Assembly (NCBI GenBank): GCA_947496905.1
Contig: CANMEW010000095.1
Span: forward strand, 1 to 5,041
Direction: 5' to 3'
Length of the DNA: 5,041 nt
DNA from: Rickettsiales bacterium
Lineage (GTDB): Bacteria > Pseudomonadota > Alphaproteobacteria > Rickettsiales > UBA1997
Shown: in pieces, positions 1 through 5,041 of the stretch
Numbering within the stretch: position 1 is the stretch's first letter
Layout of the letters: every line of letters starts with the position of its first letter
Program-made: the position numbers and the translations under genes
Notes under the pieces: generated by a model
What the model was told of the DNA's origin: nothing
Database searches by the model: none
The model's input: the letters and a program-made list of their open reading frames with translations, nothing else

Positions 1-114
1 CCTTTGCCGGAGCTAATCGAGATTAAACCTTCTACGCTGTAATCCTTATCTTTTTTGATCTCAAAATTAGTGATGATTCTGTATCCGGGGAGTGATTCCA
101 TGAAGTCAATTGCG
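1..114 (-). repeat. Direct repeat, left copy (112/114 identical to 566-679)
   Basis: Base 1 aligns with base 566 and the match runs without gaps to base 114, a constant offset of 565. Only positions 28 (C here, T at 593) and 109 (A here, T at 674) differ. On the minus strand both differences change the amino acid: Gly for Asp and Ile for Asn. The reading frame is the same in both copies. The left copy is cut by the window edge, so its full length is unknown. Beyond base 114 similarity stops abruptly. Confidence 0.95.
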
Positions 115-392
115 CGGTCAATATCGCTATTTTCTTCATCGTCGAACATCAGGGATGATGCCTTTTTATTCATCAGAATATCTGCCAAAGCGCTACGAAC
201 CTTGCTAGTAACAGTTGGAGCTGTAGGGAGGGTCGGAGAAACTTCCACAGCTTTGGCTGATTTTTCCGGTAAATTCTGCTCAGAAAAAGTGTCAGTTTTT
301 TTTTGTGCATCTTGTCCAAACGAACTAGAGGAGAATAGAATCATCAGGGCGATGGTGCTTTTGCAGAGAATAACTTTACGGAGTTTTTGCAT
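1..392 (-). CDS. Exported protein with signal peptide, partial; C-terminal part duplicates the PilO-like neighbour
   Basis: The frame starts at the ATG whose complement is at 390-392 and stays open for 130 codons to the left edge, so the C-terminus is missing. A strong Shine-Dalgarno GGAGGAG (complement of 396-402) fixes the start. The N-terminus (MQKLRKVILCKSTIALMILF) is a typical signal peptide: basic residues, then a hydrophobic core at about 12-20, with likely cleavage after SSSSFG at residue 26. No lipobox cysteine follows the core, so a soluble periplasmic or outer-membrane product is likely. Residues 27-65 are a Lys/Ser/Thr/Pro-rich linker and 66-95 contain an acidic patch (MFDDEENSDID). 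From residue 96 the protein is nearly identical to residues 152-187 of the upstream PilO-like protein. The start overlaps that gene's end by 17 bp, which implies one operon. By position it could be a PilP- or secretin-like partner, but no family motif is visible. The hybrid structure may be an assembly error; residues 1-95 are the trustworthy part. Confidence 0.6.
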   Translation of the reverse strand, partial: MQKLRKVILCKSTIALMILFSSSSFGQDAQKKTDTFSEQNLPEKSAKAVEVSPTLPTAPTVTSKVRSALADILMNKKASSLMFDDEENSDIDRAIDFMESLPGYRIITNFEIKKDKDYSVEGLISISSGK

Positions 393-1125
393 CTACTCCT
401 CCACTAGCTGCATCTGCTTTTGGCGCTTCAGGTTTGCCTTCTCCAGCTTTTACCTCTGCAGGCTTTACGTCTCCAGATTTCACTTCTTCTGGTTTTTTAA
501 CAACGACATCAAGCTCTTTGTAAACATACCAAAAGAAATCGATTTTGCCCTTCACGACGCCAGACCCTTTGCCGGAGCTAATCGAGATTAAATCTTCTAC
601 GCTGTAATCCTTATCTTTTTTGATCTCAAAATTAGTGATGATTCTGTATCCGGGGAGTGATTCCATGAAGTCATTTGCGAAAGCTAGCGCTCTAACATCG
701 CTCACCGCTTGAAAATCTAGATTTACGGTTGCGAATAAAGTATTCACCGTGCTGCGTTTCAATATTCCGTCCTTAATCACCTCTGGCAAAGTGACTTTAA
801 TTGTTGGATTAGTGATGCTGTAAGTTTCGGCAATTGAGGTGAGTTTGGCATTGATCTCGTCCATCTTAATGCCATTAGTATTTTTTTTATTGGCAGTCAG
901 CTTGCCCCACAACTCCTTGTATTTCCTAGCCTCAACCGTTTTTCTTTCTAGCTCCGTCGCCTCATCGATAATTCTGAATGCCTCGGATTTAATTTTTTGT
1001 ACTTTGCTTTCCACGCTACTTTTTTCGTAAATATTGTAACCAGCAATGCTTCCGCAGATTAAAAGCAGCACCCCAGAGGCAGAAAAATTAATGATTATTT
1101 TTTTACGTAAGTCTTGGATTTTCAT
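376..1125 (-). CDS. PilO/GspM-like inner-membrane assembly protein
   Basis: This 249-aa protein has a short basic cytoplasmic N-terminus (MKIQDLRKK), one membrane helix at about residues 10-30, a charged predicted coiled coil at about 34-75, a compact periplasmic alpha/beta domain at about 88-205, and a Lys/Pro/Glu/Ala-rich tail at 209-249. That order and size match PilO of type IV pili and GspM of type II secretion. These proteins dimerise through the coiled coil and ferredoxin-like domain and link the inner-membrane platform to the periplasmic and outer-membrane parts. The assignment rests on architecture and context, not on a diagnostic motif. The start codon overlaps the stop of the 528-aa gene as ATGA, and no good Shine-Dalgarno is seen, so translation is probably coupled. 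Its last codons hold the ribosome-binding site and start of the next gene. Residues 152-187 (from DFMESLPGYR to SGKG) recur in that downstream protein. Other single-pass periplasmic scaffolds remain possible. Confidence 0.65.
   Translation of the reverse strand: MKIQDLRKKIIINFSASGVLLLICGSIAGYNIYEKSSVESKVQKIKSEAFRIIDEATELERKTVEARKYKELWGKLTANKKNTNGIKMDEINAKLTSIAETYSITNPTIKVTLPEVIKDGILKRSTVNTLFATVNLDFQAVSDVRALAFANDFMESLPGYRIITNFEIKKDKDYSVEDLISISSGKGSGVVKGKIDFFWYVYKELDVVVKKPEEVKSGDVKPAEVKAGEGKPEAPKADAASGGVDAKTP
396..402 (-). promoter_or_regulatory. Ribosome-binding site of the exported-protein gene
   Basis: The minus strand reads GGAGGAG three bases before the ATG at 392, so the GGAGG core is five bases from the start. 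It lies inside the upstream gene, where the same bases encode Gly-Gly of the SGGVDAKTP tail. It is the only strong Shine-Dalgarno seen on the minus strand. It supports both this start and an independent rate of initiation despite the 17-bp gene overlap. Confidence 0.7.
406..495 (-). repeat. Three 10-residue repeats in the PilO-like tail
   Basis: Residues 211-240 of the PilO-like protein read as three consecutive ten-residue units: KPEEVKSGDV, KPAEVKAGEG and KPEAPKADAA. Each is encoded by 30 nt, at 466-495, 436-465 and 406-435. The first two units are clear and the third is degraded. The composition suggests a flexible, disordered periplasmic tail, and the number of units may vary between strains. 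Confidence 0.65.
566..679 (-). repeat. Direct repeat, right copy, inside the PilO-like gene
   Basis: This copy encodes about residues 150-187 of the PilO-like protein, including DFMESLPGYRIITNF. It sits in the middle of a continuous, well-composed periplasmic domain with plausible secondary structure on both sides. It is therefore more likely to be the original than the copy at 1-114. Confidence 0.9.
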
Positions 1126-2708
1126 GGAGCTAGCGCATCAGGGGTGGCAGCTGTTGGAGGAGCGCCAGTGCCTTTGGTGGCAATGAAGTCGACTGGCACG
1201 TCGTAATATTTTTTACCGAAGTCAATGTTGCGTGGTAGATCGGTGTATTTGATCTGATTGCTGCTAAGATTTTTTTTCACCTCGGTGACCATGGTGTCGA
1301 ACTCTTTGAACAGGTCGTCGATGTCGCCGCTTTTGTTAAAAAGTTTGCCAGCAAATTTAATTTCGTAAATTGCGCCTTGAGTCGGAGCTTTGCTGTTAAA
1401 GCCGGAAAGGGAGTAAGAAAAACTGTTCAGCTTCACGTTGAAATCTTTGAGAAATTTGAGCTTGATGTAAAATTCAGTAAAATTTTCTCCGATCGATCCG
1501 AGCATTTCTTCCATTTTACCAAAATCAGAAATTCTTGCTACGTCAACAGTTTCGCCGTCTTGAATGGCTTTAGCTCCTTCCATTGCCGCATTTTTTAGCT
1601 TTGACAGTTGTTGAATGGCGGAGAATTTTTCCGTTTCTGCCGCCTCAATTAATTCACCAATTTTACCTTGAGAAAAAACCACAAGTAAGCCGATGACAAA
1701 AATCATCACCACTAAAAATAAATTCAGGTAGTAGGAGCCTTGCAGGATGAGAAAAAATTTGTCCAAAGCGGCAATTTTTGATGTGGTAAATTTTAGAATT
1801 TTTTTCTCTTTCGCGAAAACTTTAGAGATTAGTAAATCGCAAAAATTGCTGTTTTGTGGCAAAAGTTTGCTGTAGCCAATTTCTGATGCGACCTTGTAGG
1901 GAGTGTAGTTAATGAAGTTAAGCTCAACATTGCTGATGCCTTTAATCTTCTCCAATACTTCGCTTTGGAATATGTTGATGAAGTCTAGCTCGGCAATTGC
2001 TAAGTCTGGAAAAAGGCGTTTTAAATATTCGAAAGTGCTGTAGATGTCCTGCTCGTATTTTTCTAAAAAGTCTGCTTGCTCAAAGTCGTAGGTAACAACA
2101 CGGGTAAAAACAATTCCTTGGTCTGAGAATACGATTTGCCTGATTCCGCTCACCTTATTTTGCATGATGAGACAGTAGAGATCGTTTCTTTTGTCTTTAA
2201 TTTTTGACTGTGTTTTGAGGTTATTTTTAAGCAGCTTGTAAAGACCGAAAGTCTCGACTGGTAGCATGTAGATGCCCGCCAAGCGGTTGGGCATTTCGAG
2301 TAAAAATTCAAGCCACTTGTTAATTACTTCAGAATTTGATGATGAAACAAAAAGACATTCCCATCTGTTGCTCACTTGCTTTGCGCCAGATTTTTTTTGA
2401 TTAAGAATAATGTAATTCTTCATGCTTTCCTTGTCGCCATCGCTAGCTAGGTCGCGCATGATGATGCGAGCAAGATCGCTCTTTCTGACGGAAGGATAGA
2501 TTTTCTTTTTGTAGCTTTGGTCTACAGTGTCTAGAAGCACGTAGATTGGCACTGTTTTGTTTTTAGTAAAAAGGCCTTTTAGTTCTACTTTTGCAGCATC
2601 ATTCAGTTCATCTAAAAAAATTTTATTTTTGATTTCAGCCTTCTCGTGAAGAGCTACAACCGCGCCGTAATTTCCTATTGTGACTACAATATTTTTGTCA
2701 GAAAACAT
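1122..2708 (-). CDS. GspL-like or PilM-PilN fusion-like assembly platform protein
   Basis: This 528-aa protein has a cytoplasmic region at about 1-315, one strong membrane helix at about 327-347 (NLFLVVMIFVIGLLVVF), a predicted coiled coil at about 350-382, a periplasmic domain at about 395-510 and an Ala/Pro/Thr-rich tail. The same topology is known for GspL of type II secretion and for PilM joined to PilN, as in MSHA-pilus MshI-type proteins. The N-terminus IVVTIGNYGAVVALHEKAE, and the later stretch LYCLIMQNKVSGIRQIVFSDQGIVFTRVV, resemble the two beta-hairpin phosphate-loop segments of actin-like PilM/GspL folds. The usual acidic residue of the first loop is absent, so ATP binding is doubtful. 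Such proteins recruit the assembly ATPase on the cytoplasmic side and bind PilO/GspM in the periplasm. It is first in a three-gene overlapping operon, 40 bp from the divergent acpS. No clear Shine-Dalgarno precedes the ATG. Whether it serves a pilus or a secretion system cannot be told here, because no ATPase, pilin or secretin is in view. Confidence 0.6.
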   Translation of the reverse strand: MFSDKNIVVTIGNYGAVVALHEKAEIKNKIFLDELNDAAKVELKGLFTKNKTVPIYVLLDTVDQSYKKKIYPSVRKSDLARIIMRDLASDGDKESMKNYIILNQKKSGAKQVSNRWECLFVSSSNSEVINKWLEFLLEMPNRLAGIYMLPVETFGLYKLLKNNLKTQSKIKDKRNDLYCLIMQNKVSGIRQIVFSDQGIVFTRVVTYDFEQADFLEKYEQDIYSTFEYLKRLFPDLAIAELDFINIFQSEVLEKIKGISNVELNFINYTPYKVASEIGYSKLLPQNSNFCDLLISKVFAKEKKILKFTTSKIAALDKFFLILQGSYYLNLFLVVMIFVIGLLVVFSQGKIGELIEAAETEKFSAIQQLSKLKNAAMEGAKAIQDGETVDVARISDFGKMEEMLGSIGENFTEFYIKLKFLKDFNVKLNSFSYSLSGFNSKAPTQGAIYEIKFAGKLFNKSGDIDDLFKEFDTMVTEVKKNLSSNQIKYTDLPRNIDFGKKYYDVPVDFIATKGTGAPPTAATPDALAP

Positions 2709-2748
2709 TTGTTTTTGCGGTTAAACTTAAATTTAAATTTCATTTACA
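2709..2748. promoter_or_regulatory. Divergent intergenic region for the platform operon and acpS
   Basis: These 40 bp lie between the start codons of two divergently oriented genes, so promoters for both blocks must lie here or reach into the coding ends. The stretch is almost pure A/T in its right half and contains a perfect 12-bp palindrome, AAATTTAAATTT, at 2729-2740. Several weak -10-like hexamers can be drawn, but none has a convincing -35 partner. No Shine-Dalgarno is visible for either gene. The space is so small that the two promoters would overlap or face each other. Confidence 0.45.
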
Positions 2749-3141
2749 ATGATCCTTGGAATTGGAACTGACTTAACTTCGGTAGCAAGAATTGAGAGGC
2801 TTCTGGCAAAGTTCAAAGGGAAATTTGCTGAAAAAATTTTTACTCAAAATGAAATTTTAAAAGCAGAGAAACTTGTTGTTAGCGGATCATTTTACGCCAA
2901 AAGATTCGCTGCAAAAGAAGCTTTCTCTAAAGCCTTAGGCCTTGGAATTGGTAGGGGAATTAATTTTCAGGATATCGAAATAGAAAATGACGATCTCGGA
3001 AAGCCGAGAATAAAAATTCTAAATGGCAAAGAGGCTTTCTTAAAAAAGCATTTTGACTGCCAAGACTTGGCAATCCATCTCTCATTATCTGATGAAAATT
3101 CTCTAGCCAGCGCCTTCGTAATAATCGAAAAAATTTCATGA
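2749..3141 (+). CDS. acpS: Holo-[acyl-carrier-protein] synthase
   Basis: This enzyme transfers the 4'-phosphopantetheine arm from coenzyme A to the serine of apo-acyl carrier protein in the cytoplasm, which activates the carrier for fatty-acid synthesis. The 130-aa protein has the normal length of the AcpS family and both signatures. The N-terminal ILGIGTDLTSVARIE contains the Mg-binding Asp8. The second motif, YAKRFAAKEAFSKALG (residues 49-64), contains Glu57 of the KEA triad. LGKPRIKI at 83-90 and the C-terminal HLSLSDE at 110-116 also fit. The ATG is directly before the conserved ILGIGTD, so the start is well supported although no Shine-Dalgarno is seen. The gene overlaps gpsA by 4 bp (ATGA), indicating a shared transcript and coupled translation. 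Confidence 0.97.
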   Translation: MILGIGTDLTSVARIERLLAKFKGKFAEKIFTQNEILKAEKLVVSGSFYAKRFAAKEAFSKALGLGIGRGINFQDIEIENDDLGKPRIKILNGKEAFLKKHFDCQDLAIHLSLSDENSLASAFVIIEKIS

Positions 3142-4121
3142 AAAAAATAATCGTCATTGGCGCTGGAGCTTGGGGCACAACCATTGCCAATCTAATCGCT
3201 AAAAATTCTTACCAAGTTTTTTTAAGCGCTAATCGCCAAGAAGTGGTGGATGAGATTAACCATAAAAACAGCAATCAAAGGTTTTTGCCAAACATCAAAT
3301 TAAGCCCTAAAATCAAGGCTGTAGGAAGTTTTGAAGAGGAAATAAAATCAGCAGATTTCGTTTTCATTGTAACGCCAAGCGAAAGTGCGACGCAAATTTT
3401 TAAAAAAATTTCTCAGCTCAAAATAGGTAAAAATTGTAAATTTATTCTCTGCTCAAAAGGCATTGAACAACAGTCTCTGAAGCTTCTGAGTGACGCTTTT
3501 GAAAAAATTACTAAAATAAAAAAATACGCGGTTTTGTCGGGACCAAATTTCGCAATCGAAGTTGCGAACCAGTCTCCGACCATCACCAGCGTGGCGTCGA
3601 AAAATAAAAAATTAGCGAGCGAAGTGAGTGCGCTTTTGAATAATGACCATTTTCGGGCGCATTATTTTAAGGATCCGCGTACTGCAGAAATTTGCGGAAT
3701 TGTAAAAAACATCATCGCCATTGGTTGTGGAATACTTGATGGACTTGATTTGGGAGTTAATGCTAAAGCTGCGTTGGTAATGAAGGGAATCGGAGAAATT
3801 CAGTTATTGTGCAAAAAATTTAAAGCCTCTGAAGATATCTCAAATGCCGCAGGATTCGGCGATATTTTTCTCACCTGCTCTTCAGAAAAATCTCGCAACA
3901 ACTCACTTGGTAGGTCAATTTCTGAAGGAAAAACTTACGCTGAAATTTTGGTAAAAACTGGGAAAACTTACGAAGGGGCATCTTCGGCAAAAGCAATCGC
4001 AGCAATCGCCAAAAAGCTAAAATTGAAACTAGACTTGTGCGTGGGGGTAAATGAGATTCTCAGTCGCAAGCACTCACCAAAGCAAATCAAAGCTAAAATC
4101 AGTCAAATTATTCTTTCTTAG
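3138..4121 (+). CDS. gpsA: Glycerol-3-phosphate dehydrogenase [NAD(P)+]
   Basis: This cytoplasmic enzyme reduces dihydroxyacetone phosphate to sn-glycerol 3-phosphate, the backbone for phospholipids. The 327-aa protein is full length for the family. The Rossmann glycine motif GAGAWGT is at 8-14, FLPNIKL at 49-55, CSKGIE at 105-110 and LSGPNFAIEV at 133-142. The presumed catalytic Lys190 lies in GIVKNIIAIG, NAKAALVMKGIGE is at 208-220, and the substrate-binding AGFGDIFLTCSSEKSRNNSLG stretch begins at 238. The usual SGPSFA reads SGPNFA here, a mild variant. All key residues I can place are present, so activity is expected. The start codon overlaps the acpS stop, and the start is confirmed by the immediate KKIIVIGAGAWG strand. 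With acpS and fabG it forms a lipid-synthesis cluster. Confidence 0.97.
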   Translation: MKKIIVIGAGAWGTTIANLIAKNSYQVFLSANRQEVVDEINHKNSNQRFLPNIKLSPKIKAVGSFEEEIKSADFVFIVTPSESATQIFKKISQLKIGKNCKFILCSKGIEQQSLKLLSDAFEKITKIKKYAVLSGPNFAIEVANQSPTITSVASKNKKLASEVSALLNNDHFRAHYFKDPRTAEICGIVKNIIAIGCGILDGLDLGVNAKAALVMKGIGEIQLLCKKFKASEDISNAAGFGDIFLTCSSEKSRNNSLGRSISEGKTYAEILVKTGKTYEGASSAKAIAAIAKKLKLKLDLCVGVNEILSRKHSPKQIKAKISQIILS

Positions 4122-4170
4122 AACCATGCGTTTGCACGGACCATCCTAAAAAATTAAAATAAAATAATTT
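4122..4170 (+). promoter_or_regulatory. gpsA-fabG spacer with possible hairpin and promoter
   Basis: The 49-bp gap opens with a weak hairpin, CCATGC-GTTT-GCACGG (4124-4139), with one A-C mismatch. It has no T-run, so it is a poor terminator. TTGCAC (4132-4137), 17 bp, then TAAAAT (4155-4160) gives a possible sigma-70-type promoter with a good -10 and a weak -35. It would place the transcript start only a few bases before the fabG ATG at 4171. No Shine-Dalgarno is seen, so fabG translation would be nearly leaderless or weakly primed if this promoter is used. Read-through from gpsA is equally possible. Confidence 0.3.
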
Positions 4171-4908
4171 ATGTTCAGACTTACAGGAAAAAATGCGTTA
4201 GTAACTGGTGCAACTGGTGGAATCGGATCTGCGATTGCCAAGGCTTTGGCGAAGCAAGGTGCGAAGTTGGTTTTGTCTTCAACTAAAGAGGAAAAGCTTC
4301 AAGAATTAGCGAATGAAATTGGCGGTGATGTGAAATATGTCGCTTGCAATCTAGCTGATGCTGTTGCGGTTGAAGCTTTGTTTGACAAGGCTGAAGAGCT
4401 TGTTGGTCAAATTGATATTTTAGTCTGCAATGCTGGCATCACTAAGGATAATCTAATTTTGCGCATGAAGAACGAAGATTTCAGCCACGTGATTGACGTC
4501 AATCTGCAGTCAACTTTTATCCTCAACAAAAACGCCATCAAAAAAATGATGCGTCGAAAATATGGTCGCATCATCAACATTGCTTCAGTTGTTGGAGTCA
4601 CTGGCAATGCTGGTCAATGCAATTATGTCGCTTCAAAAGCTGGGATGATTGGAATGTCAAAATCATTGGCGCAAGAAGTCGCAACTCGCGGCATCACCAT
4701 TAATTGCGTTGCTCCGGGCTTTATTCAAAGCCCAATGACGGATGTTCTAAATGATCAGCAAAGAGATGGCATCCTAATAAAAATTCCTGCGGGGAAAATG
4801 GGAGAAGCATCAGACATCGCGAAAGGCGTGGCCTTTTTAGCCAGTGAAGACGCCGCTTACATCACCGGTCACACATTGCACATCAATGGCGGTATGTTCA
4901 TGAGTTAG
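4171..4908 (+). CDS. fabG: 3-oxoacyl-[acyl-carrier-protein] reductase
   Basis: FabG carries out the NADPH-dependent reduction of 3-oxoacyl-ACP to 3-hydroxyacyl-ACP in each cycle of type II fatty-acid synthesis. The 245-aa protein is a complete classical short-chain dehydrogenase. The cofactor motif is VTGATGGIG (11-19), and CNAG (86-89) replaces the more usual NNAG. The catalytic set is Asn111 (DVNLQ), Ser139 (IINIAS), Tyr152 and Lys156 (NYVASK). APGF follows at 181-184 and the C-terminal ITGHTLHINGGM is typical of FabG. The DILVCNAGIT and EVATRGIT wording is notably rickettsial-like. The short-chain dehydrogenase superfamily is broad, but length, C-terminus and the neighbouring acpS and gpsA make FabG the clear choice. 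A long palindrome starts directly after the stop codon. Confidence 0.95.
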   Translation: MFRLTGKNALVTGATGGIGSAIAKALAKQGAKLVLSSTKEEKLQELANEIGGDVKYVACNLADAVAVEALFDKAEELVGQIDILVCNAGITKDNLILRMKNEDFSHVIDVNLQSTFILNKNAIKKMMRRKYGRIINIASVVGVTGNAGQCNYVASKAGMIGMSKSLAQEVATRGITINCVAPGFIQSPMTDVLNDQQRDGILIKIPAGKMGEASDIAKGVAFLASEDAAYITGHTLHINGGMFMS

Positions 4909-5041
4909 GGAACCTCTGAAAAACCATCTTTTCCGGAAATTTTGTCGTTACCAAATTTTTTCGCGAGCACGTACATCAAGGTACGCTTTCCTGCTCAAAA
5001 ATTTGTTGCCTAAAAATTTCTCGAAAAATCCAGGTTTTTCA
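4909..5041. repeat. Long imperfect palindromic element after fabG
   Basis: Bases 4917-5041 form one long inverted repeat centred near 4978. The outermost 9 bp are perfect: TGAAAAACC (4917-4925) against GGTTTTTCA (5033-5041). Inner matched blocks are GAAATTTT (4936-4943) with 5013-5020, CAAATTTTT (4952-4960) with 4997-5005, GAGCA (4965-4969) with 4992-4996, and CGTAC (4970-4974) with GTACG (4981-4985), around a six-base ATCAAG loop. The arms are about 60 bp with mismatches and small bulges. The element probably begins at GGGAACCTC right after the fabG stop, so the partner GAGGTTCCC should lie just beyond the window. Size and form recall the palindromic elements spread through Rickettsia genomes, but I cannot confirm family membership. 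As RNA it could fold at the fabG 3' end and stabilise or end the transcript, though it lacks a classical terminator T-tail. No transposase is present. Confidence 0.8.

Noticed and set aside
55..591. 178-codon open frame on the plus strand
   Set aside because: It lies antisense to the exported-protein and PilO-like genes and crosses both. Its Ser/Phe/Cys/Arg-rich composition is typical of the reverse complement of Lys/Glu-rich coding sequence, and it has no domain or ribosome-binding site.
839..1030. 63-codon plus-strand frame with a hydrophobic protein
   Set aside because: It is fully antisense to the coiled-coil and membrane segment of the PilO-like gene; the hydrophobicity is a by-product of that composition.
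1377..1598. 73-codon plus-strand frame
   Set aside because: It is antisense to the periplasmic part of the 528-aa gene, with no recognisable motif.
2960..3190. 76-codon minus-strand frame across the acpS-gpsA junction
   Set aside because: It is antisense to two clearly conserved genes.
4122..4140. Possible terminator hairpin after gpsA
   Set aside because: The stem is short with an A-C mismatch and no T-run follows, so I do not call it a terminator.
4407..4607. 66-codon minus-strand frame within fabG
   Set aside because: It is antisense to the catalytic core of fabG, whose codons are under clear protein-level constraint.
4909..5041. Insertion sequence end or integron-type attachment site
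   Set aside because: No transposase or integrase frame and no direct target duplication are visible, and the arms are long and continuous rather than short core sites. A dispersed palindromic repeat fits better.

Overview
This AT-rich window most likely comes from an alphaproteobacterium close to Rickettsiales. The best clue is the FabG protein, whose reading (ILVCNAGIT, YGRIINIAS, EVATRGIT, APGF) looks most like the rickettsial form of that enzyme. Poly-A/T tracts, Lys/Ile/Asn-rich proteins, tight overlaps and a palindromic repeat fit the same group. The lineage is inferred by eye, not by a search.

Layout: two divergent gene blocks are separated by only 40 bp (2709-2748). Leftwards (minus strand) run three overlapping genes that look like the inner-membrane assembly platform of a type IV pilus or type II secretion-like machine. 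The first is a 528-aa protein with a cytoplasmic domain, one membrane helix and a periplasmic domain (GspL, or PilM fused to PilN). The second is a 249-aa PilO/GspM-like protein. The third is an exported protein that runs off the left edge. Rightwards (plus strand) run acpS and gpsA, overlapping by 4 bp, then fabG after 49 bp. All three act in lipid synthesis: acyl carrier protein activation, glycerol-3-phosphate supply and fatty-acid elongation.

Both ends of the window lie in repeats. Bases 1-114 are a near-perfect direct copy (2 differences) of bases 566-679, inside the PilO-like gene. In that copy the sequence is joined in frame to a different, signal-peptide-bearing gene. At the right end, right after fabG, a long imperfect palindrome begins, and the window stops at the tip of its matched outer arms. 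This suggests that the window is a whole contig broken at repeats, so the left junction should be treated as a possible assembly artefact until checked.

I see no RNA gene, CRISPR array, transposase or integrase. No stretch over 300 bp lacks a gene. The window does not show a clear new system. The points most worth a second look are the duplicated segment, the palindromic element with its hidden reading frame, and the compact, sequence-divergent pilus/secretion platform.
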